This document shows positions 1 to 15,000 of a DNA stretch of 64,000 nucleotides, piece by piece (the first letter of the stretch is position 1; the number at the start of each line of letters is the position of its first letter). A program made the position numbers and the translations under genes. Source of the DNA: Aradus depressus (Eukaryota > Arthropoda > Insecta > Hemiptera > Aradidae). Below the pieces are notes generated by a model, which saw only the letters and a list, made by a program, of their open reading frames with translations, was not told the origin of the DNA and ran no database searches. Where the stretch lies: positions 54,009,427-54,073,426 of the forward strand of contig OY759218.1 in the NCBI GenBank assembly GCA_963662175.1, read 5' to 3'.

Positions 1-3000
1 CCAATTCCTTATAAATACCTTCACCAACAGATTTTATTTTCTTAAATACTTTTTTCCTCTACAGATCCCAAAAATGTCCTTTTTTTTTTTTTGTTAAATC
101 ATATATAATTTTAGAGTGTCTGGGAGAATCGCGAACAGCTTAATGAATGCCTGGAGTTCAATTGGAGTGAAAAAGTTATGAACATTTGGCTGATTTATTA
201 TTGGAAAAGTTCCAACCCTTTTGCATATTATTATGATTTATCATATTTTACTGGAATACAATATATTATATTGAATTTAGAATATTGATATATAATATAG
301 AGTATAAAATATTGAATAAATAATTTCAGTTAAATTACTGATTTCAGAAAAATACTGTCTTTTTATCAGTCACGGCCGTGAATAAGAAATGAAATGCATT
401 TTCTCTATTTTTTCTCCTATTCAATCCTCGACACCAGGCTTACTTTCTTTCAGTCTTGTAGAAAGTAATATCTAAGGTTCCGAAAAAAAAAAAAAATAGG
501 GCTCGTTGAGAAACGAACCCGTCTCCAACACCATATTCACATTGTTACTATACAAGTAATATTTGTCTTAAACACTGTCATTTTTTTTTTCATAATTTAA
601 TATTTTGGCTTTTGATATGAGCTTCTTGATCCAATTTGACCTGCGGCCGCTTCAAGCTCTACGGAAATCTCACAGACACCTGGTATATTATATTTCAGTG
701 GTGAGCATTAATTCATTGACAAATAATGAGTTTTTCATATGTTTTAAATTTATTTATATTATTAATTTTTTTTCTACGCATCAGTTCGGCACGATCGAAA
801 AAAAAATCCTACAAATTAATTATTTTCATTTATTTATTAAATTCCTTAAAAATAAATAAATTAATATAACGAAAAAGTTAAGGAAAGACAATTAATTTAT
901 TCAAGTTTATGACTAATGATAAACTTCATTTTCTCTTTTTTTCCGGTAATTGATTGATTTCCTTTATTTAAGAATTCAACACCATGTTTATTTCTTTCCG
1001 ATCATAGAACAGATGCAAGCCTCCCAAAAAAAAATATATATAAATCAATTTAAAAAACAAGAAAAATCTCATCATTTTGTTCGTTTCGTAACCATTGATG
1101 TATTTGTTAATGTATGCATTCGGTGGGACTGTTAAGACTTACAACTCATGAACTCATAACAATTTTCCTTATAATAATTTAATAAACAACTAATTTTAAT
1201 TCACAGTCTTAACAATCAGTCAAGCATTTTTTTTTCTTTAGTGACCCAAAATATATTTGTACCATCTACAGTATTTTATTTATTTTAAGCGATTTAGCAT
1301 TTCATTTAGTTACATTAATTTAATCTTACTGAGTGTCTGTAATATTGTTTATTTTTATTTATTGCATTTTTATGTAGCGGAAAAATAGTTTAAATTAATA
1401 ATTTGAATGTTTTATACTATTGTTATTTTCATTAACGAAGAAAAAAAATCAATTTTTTAAAATGGTAATTCTTGATAATCCAAAAATTTCTTTTTGTTCA
1501 TACTGGCGGACAGATATCGGCGATATTCCTTCACCTACAGGCATTTCTGCTTGGACAACAGGTCAATAATTGCTTTATAATAATTATAATATTGTCATTA
1601 TATTATAATTATCACTTGAATAATTATTATTGTAAGTTAGTTTATGGTTATACTTATTATAATACAATCTACTGGTGGGGCCTTTATGATGATAAATTAA
1701 GGAAATATTGCCATAAAATATACTTACCTTTTTGGCGTAGTCTTAAAGCTGAAAGGGGGGGGGGGGGGGGGGGGGGGGTGAGAGCTCTGCACCCCACGAA
1801 GAGAGACGAAACGATTTGAAGATCAGCGTAAGTATTTTGTGGCAATAATGAAGAGAGATACTATATAAAATAATTATTAGTAAGAAAAAAAACTATTTGA
1901 GAGAAAGAGAAGCTCCGTATGGGCGGAGGACCTAATTACTACAGCTGCAGTCTGGCGCTGCAAGGGATTAAAACTGATGTGAGTGGTGGGGGGACGGCAT
2001 AGGAACGTGAAATGCACAAACAATTACTTTTTATATTTTAAATAAATCCGATAAGCATGAAATGTCGCATTCTAATAGCTGATGGAGAAGAAAAGTCTAA
2101 ATTTCAAAAGTGCGTGAAAATGGAGTTTCACCACCTCGCACATATGAAAATTTAACTCTTCTCTTGCATCCGCTATTAGAGTGCTTATAATAAGCATTAT
2201 TTATGATTTTTTCAGATTTTTAAAAGAGAGACCTCTTCGTTTACTTACTATTTTAATTATTTAATGCGTATGAAATTATGTATTTAAAAAAAAAATGTTT
2301 ATAGTGTCTAGAAAAATATTTTTATTAAAAAGTATTCCTATTCATGAAAAAAACACAATTTTGAATACGTACCTCCAAATAAAAGATTTCAAAATTGTAT
2401 GAAAATCTAAAATTTGATGTCGAAAAACTGATGTTTTGACTTGACGTAGCACTATATTAATTGTTTTTATTATTATTAATAATAATTTTTTTTTGTTCTG
2501 GCGATTGATTATTTGCAGTTATATATTTTTTTATTAATATCTGGACAGATTTAATGAATGCGGACAGCGAAATCAACCGAACGTATGAAGGTCTCTGTAT
2601 TTTTAATTTTAGTTTTAAACATGACATTTTCCAATTTAAACAATAATAATAAAATAATACGAAATAGAAAAAAATAAACTTAATGCATTAACGGAAATTA
2701 CTTCTGGTTATATGTCTGTAACTACAGCGACATTCATTTAGCTATCGTTTCAGGGGTTCTTATTTTTGGATGTGATTTTCAAATATCTTCAAGTGATTAA
2801 ATTATTCGAAATACAATTGAATTAAATTCACAAAACATTTTTTTGGCTTAAATTTAAAAAAATACGTATTTTGTTGGCACTACTGCTCAAATGTTTCAAA
2901 GACCACTGACAGCCCTATATGAAAGTTCCGTACAGCTACGTCCTTCTTTTTTATAGGAAACTGTCAATATTTTACTGCATAATTTTTGTATAATGAACTT

Positions 3001-3096
3001 TAAAGTCTCAAGAAGACGGGCTTGAGTTAATTTTATTTTTTGGTTGTATCAGAATGTAGTGTAACTAACTATATATATTTTTGTACATTCCTATAG
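1..3096. other. Upstream intron/unassigned AT-rich DNA before the first readable FCHO exon
   Basis: No coding exon could be supported here. The stretch is AT-rich with A and T runs, a 24-nt G tract at 1755-1778, and a loose inverted repeat (about 1708-1730 against 1829-1847) flanking that tract. Because the first confident FCHO exon starts in mid-codon at 3097, this is most likely intron of that gene, with the F-BAR exons lying further left. An open stretch near 107-285 is discussed under the rejected items. Confidence 0.5.
1755..1778. repeat. Poly-G tract (24 nt)
   Basis: Uninterrupted run of G on the plus strand. Similar long G tracts occur near 18417-18437 and 34645-34667. The second and third lie inside copies of a dispersed repeat family, the first does not obviously. 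Such tracts are prone to length error. Confidence 0.9.
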
Positions 3097-6000
3097 GGTT
3101 CCTCCGCAGTCGACGAGACAAGAAGAAGGAGAAGAAAGTCAAGAAGAAAAAAGAAATGACTTGTGACAACATGAGCAATAAGGAGGAGAAATCAGATATG
3201 TAAGTTGTAGACATATCCCTTTAAATAGGTGCTGCCCCTGCGGCCTTCGGCATCCTATCCCGCTCAGCTCGCTTCGCTCCTGTTTACCTGCCTTGCGCGG
3301 GTTCTAGATTCCATGTCTAATCATTCAATCTCTGAACCTTAACCTCGGAATTCTATGATTTTCTGTACTTGAGAAAAATACAGAAAGTACAATTTTCAAA
3401 TCGTTTCAGAGATACACGCTTATAAAAGGGCGAACAAGCTGTTGAAAATGTGTTGTGGTTAATTGGATATTCTTATTTTACAGGTCTTGAATAGGGCTTT
3501 AATTCCATACATACCTTGAATAATCGTATTTTCAAAGAATTTCAAATCTTTGTCTTTAGAATAACCTCTCGCAGTTCCTCGCAATTCGCCACTATGCTAA
3601 GATGGAATCGATATAGATCTCGGGGCTCCACTGATCAATCGCAATGCCTTGTTTTGGATGGTTTCCAACTTTTTAATACAGGCATTGGATGAAGTGGTCA
3701 GGAGTTACCTGGCATATTACATGCGAGACCTGACGTTTTGTAGCCAGTGGCAAGGTGATCCCATTTTGCCCTTATTAGCCGCTTCATGAGGCCAAGACGT
3801 TCTTCACTTCCTTTTTCTCGGAGTGTTTCTTCCATAATAACTTCGCGTCAAGCTTTAATCCTCAGGTATGTTTCGAATTCATCCGGGTGGTTCGTATAAC
3901 CTCCGTAGCGTAGACTCCAGTGTCATAGTCATTGCTCTTCTCTCCAAACTGCCCAGAGTTTCAAAATGGTAAAAAATTAGTACATATGAAGAAAATTGTT
4001 CGCATTGTTTAGTGCTAACTTTCAGCTTTATCACGCTGTAGCTCCTCCCCGCTGATTGTATTCCAGACGAAAATAGCTACATAGCTCGAAATATTGGTGA
4101 TATACTAAGTTTTCGTGCTCCTTCTAAACCTAATCTTCTAACCTCCTTCTAAAATAAACCCTTCAATTTCCTTTCTTAAATACTTTCTTTTTTTTTTTCT
4201 TCAACGCACTAATTTTTGAAGCACGTGATCATTTTTTATTTTTTCCCTAATTTAATGTGCTTGATTAAATGAACTTTTTGAAAACATATAAGTCCATTCT
4301 TATGCTTATGACCTAGATGTTGAACATCTATAACCCTAATTCTCAAGATTGAGTGGTGAGAGTTAGTTATTATAACTAATGCCCGGACTTTAATTACAAA
4401 GTCATATCGCCTACTACCAGAGCGCTCTTTCGTCCCGTGGGTCCGACTCTACTATGGGAATCTTAAAATTTGTCTACCCTAAATTTTTATTCACCTAGGG
4501 TAGGGGTCTTTTAACGAGTACATGACATCGTACAGGCTCGGTACCATCGCTTCACATTCCATCCGGAGGTTTGTCTTAAGTTTATTTTAGCTCCCAGATA
4601 AAATAAAGTGAGGGCCTTGGCCGGGTTTCGAACCCGCGTTCTTGAGTTCAGTAAGCAAGAGTGATGAGAGTGTCCGGCCGAGGGTTTTTTTATTATCTGG
4701 GAGGTGAAATAACCTTGAGCACGCCATCCTTCACATGGGACGTTAAGCGATGGTCCCGAACGATCTGCAACGGCTCCTTATCAAACTATATGACTGGTCG
4801 AAAAAAACAGGCCTCACAATTTCAACACAGAAAAGTGTAGGAGTTTACTTCAGCAGAAGAAGAAATCGAAACCCACCACCTGACCTCTGGATAGGATATA
4901 ACAGCATCGAATTAAAAAACAATGTAAAGTTCCTGGGGCTAGTGCTGGACGAAAAGCTCTCTTGGTCCGACCACATCAGACAACTAAAGGAGTCCTGTTT
5001 GAGAAGAATGAACATTTTAAAGGTCCTAGCAAACACATCCTGGAGCTCTGATAGGCTATCTATGATTCGGCTATATAAAGCCCTGATATTATCCAGGTTA
5101 GACTACGGAGGCATGGTCTACGCTTCAGACAGGAGCACATATATTAGCTTATTAGACTCCGTGCATCATGCCGGAATCCGTTTGGCCACTGGTGCCCTTC
5201 CGTACGAGCCCAGTAACAAGCCTCTGTGCAGAGTCTGGTATTCCCCCCCTACTCTTCCGTCGCCACCATTTGGCGTCTGGCTAAATAGCATCCCTCAGTC
5301 TGCAACCTCAAAACCCCGCATTAAGTCAGTTTTTTCACCTAAGTATGCCAGAGCGTATGAGGAGAGGCAAAATGTGACTAGACCGCTTGGGATTCGGGCT
5401 AGGGGTTACGCCCGTGAGCTTCTTGATACAAACCCACCACCCTTAGTATTGGGGGACCCTCCCTGGCTGACTCCCTCTATACAGATTAACCTTGAACTAC
5501 ATACTAACAGCAAACATGAAACTGCCCCTTCAGTATTTGTAAAATCCTCCCATAATTTACTTCATAGACTGCAAAAATTATATATACTGATGCCTCCAAA
5601 TTAGATGAGGGTGTAGGAGCGGCAGTCGCAATGGATGGCGCTGTCTTAAAACGACGACTCCCAGGCATTTGTAGCGTTCACACTGGTGAACTGTTCGCAC
5701 TATCCATGGCGTTGTACAGCATCATGAATCTCAGGGGAGAGCGGTACATTTTCTGTTGTGATTCACTCTCAGCCCTACAGAGTATCCAGGAGTTATACTG
5801 TTGGGATAAGGGGTAATGAATTAGTAGATGCTGCTGCGAAAGAAGCGGCAGCAAGTCTTTTTGAGGAAGTTGTGATATATACAAAGAAGAAGGACCTGCA
5901 GAGGTGGCTTCGAGGTAGCGTGATGGAAGGCTGGAGAAATATGTGGGAGGAGATCGAGAACAGCAAGCTCAGAGTGGTGAAGAGAGATGTGAAGCCGTGG

Positions 6001-9000
6001 GGATCCTCTTGTAGAGGCAGCCGAAGGGAGGAGGTGGCGTTGACTCGACTCCGAGTTGGCCACTCTCGGCTAACCCACGGCCTTCTGATGACAAGAAGTG
6101 AACCGACCACATGCTGTGGGTGCCCTTGAGTATCTAACATATCTTAGAAGAATGCCCCCGCTACGAGGAGCTACTGGCCATACCACGCTGAGGCCCTCAA
6201 AGATGACAGCCGGACGGCTGATCGTATCATTGACTTCCTCACGAAGACTGGGCTCATCAACCAACTGTAAATGTTCAGGGTTTAAATGACAAACATGGTT
6301 GGGGACTGACCGATGTCAGTTGACTCTGTAAATATCTGTTTTTGTCTTCTATGTGTGTGTATGTATGTGTATATGTATGGACAATGTGTGTGTATGTGGG
6401 TAGTGTATGTGTATATATCTACGCATGTGATAATAAATATCATTTAAATGATGAAAATAGATAAAAAATATCAAAATATATAATTTATTTAATAATATTC
6501 ATTTAAAAACTTTTTTTTTTCTTGAGACATGAGATGGCCCTCATTCTAAATGAATAAAGTGTGAATAGTTTCCCGAGTCTGAAGGACAAAGTACCTCTTA
6601 GGCCTTGTACACACTTGTATACAAAGTCGAGCGATTGTCTAAAGACATGTATAGGGACTGTCTATAGATATGTATCTAGACAATGTATATAGACAGTCTA
6701 GAAACTTTGTCGCGTGTCCATACTTGAATGCCTTGTTCCTCGTGCCAAACAAAAAACCCAAATACTACTACTATAAGTCCATTATGTGCGAAAAATTATA
6801 TTGCATAAGATGTTTTTCGGATTGCATGTATGTATTTTCAATTACCCTTTTCACAAGTTGTATACATTAGAAGAGCAATTTATGTTTTGTAATTAGTGCC
6901 AATAGCCTCATATTGTACTTTGTGTGTCAAGGCGAACCTGAATGTCAAAATTCCTAAAATTGGCCAAGTTAGTGTGGTGGTTAGGCACTTTTCAAACCCA
7001 ATCTGTTCGACCTCGCTGCCCGTTTCCCCCCCTCCCTATAAATCACTTGAACTTGGCCAATTTTTGCCCTCTCCCACTCCGCCATCACTCTCCTTTTCCC
7101 ACAACGTTCATCTCTTTCTTGTGATGTCTCCATTAGTATGAAATACACACAATACAATGTTCCCATTTTTTTAAATTGGTTTTTTTAGAGAGGAAAAAGA
7201 AGAATTACCGAAATCTACGACGCCTACCCCGGAAGTAGATGAGGAAGGTTACTGCGTCCGTCCGAAAGTGGAGTCTTGGGAAATGGATGCTACCGGATGT
7301 AGCTTCTACTCAAGTTCAGATACGGATTCAGGTAAGAAAAAAGTGTGTAGGTTTAGCCGTTCATGAGGTTACAAGCTCTTACAAAATTTGTTTACACACA
7401 CATTCCAAAAACTCGATTCAAATTCAGGGGCTCAATTTTTTCGGTAGTTCTTCCCACGTTGTTTCTTCTTCTCCAAGATATTTGGAGTCAGTTTCACATC
7501 CCTTCCGCAGGTCACGTTCATGCTGGAAAAGGCGAACCAACAACCATTCTATAGGAGCTTAAGAAATAATTTTTTTTAAATATTTTTCTTAATCTTTGAT
7601 TTTTGTTTCACTAGATGAAGAACGAGAAAAGAAAATCCGAGTTGAAATAAAACCTATAAGCAATGGTGCAGGTCCTATGAGCGCTAGCGTTGATGAACTC
7701 AGAGCCACTGTTGAAAGTTTTTCATTATCCCCACTTGGAAATGTATTGGTACGTTACTTTTTTTTAAATAATGAAGAAAAGTGAAATTATGCTAATGCCC
7801 GACCAATTGATAATAATATAGACGGTAATATAATCGGTTATACTGAAAGCATATTCAAAGCATATACAGGGTGATTCCCTCGTAACTTAAAAAAAAAATG
7901 GATGAAACTAGACCGAAAATGGAGGAGAATGCCGCCAACCGCACCTTTCTATTTCAATCCGTTGCCGAGATATAATTTTTTAAAGGTTTTTTCGCGAAAA
8001 CCCGCATTTCTCCCCTTTAAATCAACTTTTGACCACATTTTCGGAATCAGCGTTACATTTCCTATCAGACTGGTGTACTTTCAACTTTTAAAATCACCAA
8101 CTTAGAACCGAAATAACAGCTAAAACGTTAACATTCTAGAAAAATTAAAATTTCGGGAAATACTTCCATGTCAACTACTTTCCCGCTTAAGGACCGCTTC
8201 TACCGTCCAGGGGGCTAGAAAACTTGCAAATTTAATCAGATTTCTATTGGTATATTCAACTTTGCGATTCCGTATCGATTTCTTGGAGAAATTTAAGGTT
8301 GAATGCGAAAAAACATGATGTAAATCGAATCTAGAGATCATAAGAGTCCACTTTTGTTATTGTGAGACATGAACTGGCTTCACTTATAATCTCTAGATAA
8401 AAAAAAAAAAAAAAAAAAATTGCATTTGTGACATCTTTAGATTCGATTTACATCACGTTTCTTCGCATTCAACCTTAAATTTCTCCATAAAATCGATACG
8501 GAATCGCAAAGTTGACCATACCAATAGAAAGCTGATTAAATTTGCAAGTTTTCTAGCCCCCTGGACGGTAGAAGCGGTCCTTGAGCGGGAAAGTAGTTCA
8601 CATGGAAGTATTTCCCGAAAGTTTTAATTTTTCTAGAATGTTAACGTTTTAGCTGTTATTTTGGTTCCAAGTTGGTGATTTTCAAAGTTGAAAGTACACT
8701 AGTCTGATAGGAAATGTAACGTTGATTCCGAAAATGTGGTCAAAAATTGAGAAAATTTAATAAGATAAGATTTAAAGGGGAGAAATGTGGGACTTGATGG
8801 CAAAAAACGTGGTTTTCTCGAAAAAACCTTTGAAAAATCATATCTCGGCAACGGATTGAAATAGAAAGGTGCGGTTGGCGGCATTCTCCTCCATTTTCGG
8901 TCTAGTTTCATCCGAATTTTTTATTTTTAAGTTACGAGGGAATCACCCTGTGTATGCCGCTCAAACTTGTTAGAAGCATAATTTTCAAGACATCTCCAGG

Positions 9001-12000
9001 GAATATAGAGGATGCCGCTAACACTGGTGACCAACTAGAATAACTTCTCAGATCACTGCGAGGGGTGGGAAGGAACAACGACATTGTTACTCTGTGACTC
9101 CCTGTGCAGGTGCCTTTTCGCGATGCAAGATCCAGATTGTTTTTTTTTTCCTGATGCTCTCCCATCCAGTTTCTCACTTCCTGCAACTTGTTCTCGTGGA
9201 AGAAATCCAGGGAAAGTACCGGAGGCTCTAGGCATGGTGATGGAAGATGACTACAGAAAAGGTTTCCCGGAATGGGCAAGATTTATAGCGTAAGTAATTA
9301 TAAAACTGGCCACTTGAATACTTTCAAGGGGCAGATTTTATAATAATATGGTTTTTCTAAGATTTCTGGGAAATTTTTGGTTCCTTTGTACATAAACCAA
9401 TGTTCGTGATTTTGCCTATTAACACAATTAACTTTTTTCTTTTCAGTTTCAGTTTTAGATTTGTGTTCGACTTTTTAATATTTTTGATATTATTTTAGAC
9501 AAAACGAGGAGTCAGCGGGAACAACCAGATGAAAAGATCGCAGTCTGTTTCGCAACAAATCGGAGGGTAAATTATTAACCACACATTTTATTTTAACTCG
9601 TCTAATATATAATTTTTTTAAGTTTTGTAGATAGTGAATATGAATATCGCCCTAAGTAATCATACGTATATATATATATATATATATATATTTTAATTCT
9701 ATAGAAAATCTACCAGTGATCTGACAGGGACTATGGTACAAAGCCCTACAGGATCCAGCGCTTCAACTCCTACAGGAAATCATCCTTATGCCCCACTCCA
9801 GAGTCCCACCCCGCCGATATCTTCAACCTCCAATCGCTATAGTGGTATTGTGTCATATATGTGTATATATTATTCTGATGTCTGGAATAAGTGGATTGTT
9901 GCATTAGTTGATAAAAAAAAAATGTGACGAATTTAAAATCTGTAATAATAAAGCTGAAACGAGGTTTGTTTGTTCCAACAACACGCCTAAACGGCTGGAC
10001 GAATTTTCCTAAAACTTCACATCGCATCCTTTTGATCTCAATTGAAAAATAGGCTATGTGGCAACTCAAAATTTCGAACGGGAGGAGGGTTGGGAGGGAC
10101 TTTAAGCATAAAATTAGTGCTAGCTCATTAACGGCTGATATGATTGTCATGGAATTTCTCTTGAGGTGATTCTTTCAACTTTTTCTTGGACCAAAGAAAT
10201 ATTCAAATAAGATTTGAAAAGAATATTAAATATATAGAATCATACGACCACACCATACATAGCATCTCGGACACCACAGATGTTAATCTTTATGAAACCC
10301 ACAGTTTAGAGACTATAAGAGAACGTTTTTCAGACGCTAGAGACCTTTTTGCTGATATTGGAGACTCGTTAGGCCCTTCTTCTAAACAAGGTCCTATATC
10401 CAGCTCAGTCAGTGCATCTACGATCATCATTCCTCGTCCACCGTCTAGAAGAAGTGAAGTATGTATTTCTGTTTATCAAATAAGGTTCTCATGAGCAATG
10501 GGACCACCTTTACCTTTTTATCGAGGGATTTCTCTTCTCTTCAGGGTGGAATTCGAAGTCCGGTTCCTGGGAATTTAGGGCAAAATGATTCTGTGGAGTT
10601 CCGTGCCTCTGGTATCCCCGTGGGATCCTCCCGGGGACCATCCCCGCTCACCCTGGGCATGGCTGATACTATACCACTTGCTATTGCATTCCATGAAATA
10701 ATTCATTCGTACTTCAGAGGAACTGACGAAGATAGGTAAGTATTTATATTATTTTTCTTTTCTTTTTGGTTTTCCGGCCAAAGAAAGAGAAAGCTTATAT
10801 ATAACCCTGTCTTTTATTGGATTTATACATAGCTGATGCGCGGTTTGACCTATGGAAACTATTATCATATTTTTATCAATCATGCTCCCTGAACACGATT
10901 TTGGGGGGGCTCAAGTTCATATATTATTATATTTCTTTGATGGGCGTGAAAAAGAGTACAAGTCCATTTTTGGCCAAAACGGTATTATTACATATTTCAC
11001 AATGTGAAGTCAATCTCTAAAAGTGGTGAGAAGAGGACAAGTCGGTAATGTCTCTGACGTAGTGTAGATCTAATTGTAGACCTAATTTTTTGTCAGTTAA
11101 AAAAAATTTGTCCAGTGGCAAAAGACATTTTCTGTTCTCCTGAAAAATTGACTTTTTTGACTTGTACTGTTATTGCCTCCCACCAAAGACTTATATTATT
11201 CTGTATATAAGATGTCTGTGGATCACCTCTTTTTCTCAGCTTGTACTTGACAGAATTAAAAAAAGAAAATACCGTTCTTTTTCCTTTTGTAGAGCAGGTT
11301 CCTTTTAACGGCTGGATATCATTTGAAAAATTTAAAAAATAAAAAATGTGTTCCAAATACTGACTATGTTAAGTCTATACTTTTTATTACACTAAAATTA
11401 GTTCTAAGGTTTGAGAGGAATTCTGATATAAAATTATTTTTATATTCTTTTTTTCGTTTTTTGATGGTTTTAAATTTAAATATGAAGAAGACAGAAATAA
11501 AATTAAATATTCAACTTTTATTAACTTTTTATATTATTTGTTTTCAGATGTCAGGTGAAACTTTTTGGAGATATGATGGTGTCCTTCCCAGCAGGGATCG
11601 TCAATATATTAACCACTAACCCTAATCCAGCTCAGTTGTCCTTTAAAATTGGCAACTCTTCAAATTTAGACAATGTTTTGCCAAATAAACAACTTATTAA
11701 TGCGTAAGTCACGAAGCCTTAATCATATATAGACTTCGCTCCCACTTTCATCCATGAAACAATGTTTTAATTGTTAAGTAACTAGCGTCGCCCGGGGAAT
11801 TTTGACCAATATAATGCACTAACACAGTTTTTCTATGCTAATTAAATTATGTCTGTCCACGATTGTAGGGGCCGGCTAGTCGTTCCCACCGTACCTACCA
11901 CACCTAGCTTTGTAATTACCAAGCTTGAAACTCTGTTTTTTTTTGGTTTTTTATTTAATAAATATAATTTCACTTTTTGTATTAGAAAACATGTGGTGGC

Positions 12001-15000
12001 TTCATTTCAAGGTTAACTCGCCAGCATTGGCTCAGGTTAAACCGTTGTTCTAGGAAGAATAGTAGAACAACCTCACCCCTCTTTCCCCTCACTTTATTCA
12101 CCCCTTGCCTTCAAATCCTGGCCAGACTATACAAGAATTGTGTATACAATTATTTTCATTATCTTATTTCTTATTAATTTTGATTTTAGTGATTCTGTAC
12201 AAACCTCAAAAGAAGGAAATGTTTATGAATTCAATATGAGCGCTTTAACCTCGCTACTTAAACGTCAGTCAGAGCAAAATCCATCAGCCTCTTATTTCAA
12301 TGTCGATATATTGAAGTATCAGGTGAGAAATATTATTTATTTCGTTTAGGTTAGAGGATTTCAGTGATCGACCCGGAAAAATTGATAGATATAGTAAATC
12401 GCCGTAGTAGATACATGACGTATCTCAAAATTTTCGATTTTATGATTTTTATATAATTGTAGTCGTATTTTCTCTGCCGGTTGTGTTCGTGGTGTGGTTT
12501 CTTGAAAAGCTCTGTGGGAGCTCTGAAAAAAATGCAACGAAACACAACATGGCATATCAAGACTTTGATGATCAACACAACCTATCCCAAGTAGTGGGGT
12601 GTTTTGAGATATGTCATTTATCTTCAGCGACGAAATGCAATGTATGCATATATATATATGACATTTTTTAAGAAGAGTATATATATATATATATATATAT
12701 ACTCTTCTTAAAAAATGTCATATATATATATATATAGGGGAGAGAGATGAAGAACTAATCAAAGCGGAGTTGATTATTTAGCGAAGAAGGATTGGAATAG
12801 TGAGGGTTTGAAGTATGCCACGGAAGGAGAGTGACGGATTGGGGGAGGCAGGGAGTTGCAGAGAGAGGAGGCCTGGACAAGGAACGAATCGCGGAAGGCC
12901 GATACCTAAGGTACTATGGGGCGCCTAAATTTTGCTTACCCAGACTTAGCTACATCGGACAGAGGTCTTAACTAGTACCTGACATCGCATAGGCTCGGGA
13001 CCATCGCTACCATAACGGTTGAGGTAACCGTACCAGTTTTTAACCCTCCTTAGGCATTTAACATAAAAAATTGAATTGTTTTGGGATTTTTTCCATGATT
13101 CATGTACCGTTGTTATTAATTTTATGTTGAAAATGTAAAGCTTAAAATTAAAGATACAAATGTATTTGTATATGTTTATTTTCTATGAGTCACGAATCCA
13201 GAATGTTTTGGGACGTAACTTGTTGAAATCTTAGGAAGTCTCGATCAGTGTGGCAGCGAGGTGTCAGCTCCCCAAAAATAATGTTTGATTGCATATTTCA
13301 AAGCTTTTACCTGCATATTACGAGGCATATTTTGACCGTTCTAATGTCTATAAATTTTGTCTCTACTTACAATATTTTTGGTTTCTTTTATATAATTATT
13401 ATTTTCGTATTTCAGATAGTGTCTAAGCCGGGAGCAGAGTCAAGTCCTCTTCATCTCGTCTCCTACTGGAAAAGAGAGAAGACGCAAACAAATCTGAAGA
13501 TTGACTATAAGTACAACTCACACGCCATGTCTTCCCCATCCCCTCTACTCAATGTGTCTATTGGTGTTAATATAGACGGAGGTGTTACTAATATGCAAAC
13601 TAAGCCTTCCGCACACTGGTATGTGAATTTTCTTGTTTTTTTTTTACCTTCCTCGAAAATATTCCTTAATGGAACATTACAACTCCAACTCCCGTTCAAA
13701 ATTTAGGGACGCCACATAGCCTATTTTTAACTAAGCTTTTAAGAATACTACATGTGAAATTTCATGATAATCCGACCATCCGTTAATGAGGGAGAACAAT
13801 TTTTATGGTTAGGCCCCACTTACAACCCCCCCTCCCGTTAAAAATTCAGGGACGCCACATAGCCTTTTTTTAAACTAAGCTTTTAAGAATACTGCATGTG
13901 AAATTTCATGATAATCCGACCATCCGTTAATGAGCTAGAACAATTTTTATGCTTAGGCCCCCCTTACAACCCCCCCTCCCACAAAAGTAATATTGACAGA
14001 TAGGAACTTTCTTCATAAGAACCTTCCTCGGACTTCAACGAATATTTGAAAAAAAAAAATAGCTGAATTGGTCCAGCCGTTCTCGAGTTTTGCGCTTAGC
14101 AAAATTAGCCATTCATTTTTATTATATAGACTAACTGACCCGACAGACGTCGCACAGTGTTTCCAAAACAACGTTTTTTGGAAACAACTATTTTGGACTG
14201 CGGATACTTATATGAAATTTAAAGGTGAAAAAAAAAGTTCCTATAAACAAGGGGTCGCAAATCAAGTCTTGATAGGTTTTTGGCAGTTTATTTACAGATT
14301 TGCACATTTTACCAGTACAGTTTATAGTCCATTTCATATATGGTGAATAAATCAACGGTTCAGGTAGTTACAATTCTTTAATTAAACATAATGCTTGTTC
14401 GCTTAGTGGGAGCGTTTTCTTTTGTACATGTGGCCTCAAGTGCGAAATGAAGGGATCAGAAGACAACATCATCATATGAAAAATGTCTTCGTTAGTAGCT
14501 ACACGTGAAATTTTTCGAGAATGGTTGATTCTATATAATTTATAGTCTTTATTTCTACTCTCCTGAGCTTCCTCAGAAAGAGCACCTATCGGCAGAGCCG
14601 CAGATTCTATTATCTCTTTACCATGTATTAAAATTTTATGCACGGTTGATGGGAGGTTGTACCAAGGGTACATCCTAATCGCTAGATCAGCAGTTTTTTC
14701 TGCAAACTCTCCGAATCTAACGGAATCAATAACACTGTTACTACAGATTACTTGCAAAATCGTCACCAGTCTTTCTATTAATTGGACGTCAACTTTGGTG
14801 ATTTCCGCAGTTAATGAAGGATCTTCGAAAAATCTCCGTGCCACGTTACCATCATTGGTAGTTCCTGCTCCTTGTTTAACTACGTCTACCTTAATGCCAA
14901 CCTTTGTAGCAAATTCAATTTGTATTCTTTTCTTTGTCTCATTTTTTATTTCCCTGGTAGCTACCGTAGTTCTCCACTGCTTAAAATCTAGGTTGTACCC

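Noticed and set aside
107..285. Open stretch reading SVWENREQLNECLEF… after a TTTTAG, possible upstream exon
   Set aside because: No similarity to the F-BAR region expected for FCHO at this place, and no good donor in a consistent phase; it stays unassigned.
605..690. Possible exon ending CACCTG before GTATAT
   Set aside because: The translated piece matches no part of FCHO that I know and the acceptor is poor.
1728..1760. ATACTTACCT followed by GGCGTAG, resembling the 5' end of U1 snRNA
   Set aside because: The similarity stops after about 20 nt and no Sm site or U1 stem-loops follow.
9084..9293. 70-codon plus-strand frame ending near GCGTAAGT, possible FCHO exon
   Set aside because: The FCHO exon chain is already in phase without it and the sequence is not conserved in that family; probably part of mobile DNA next to the foldback.
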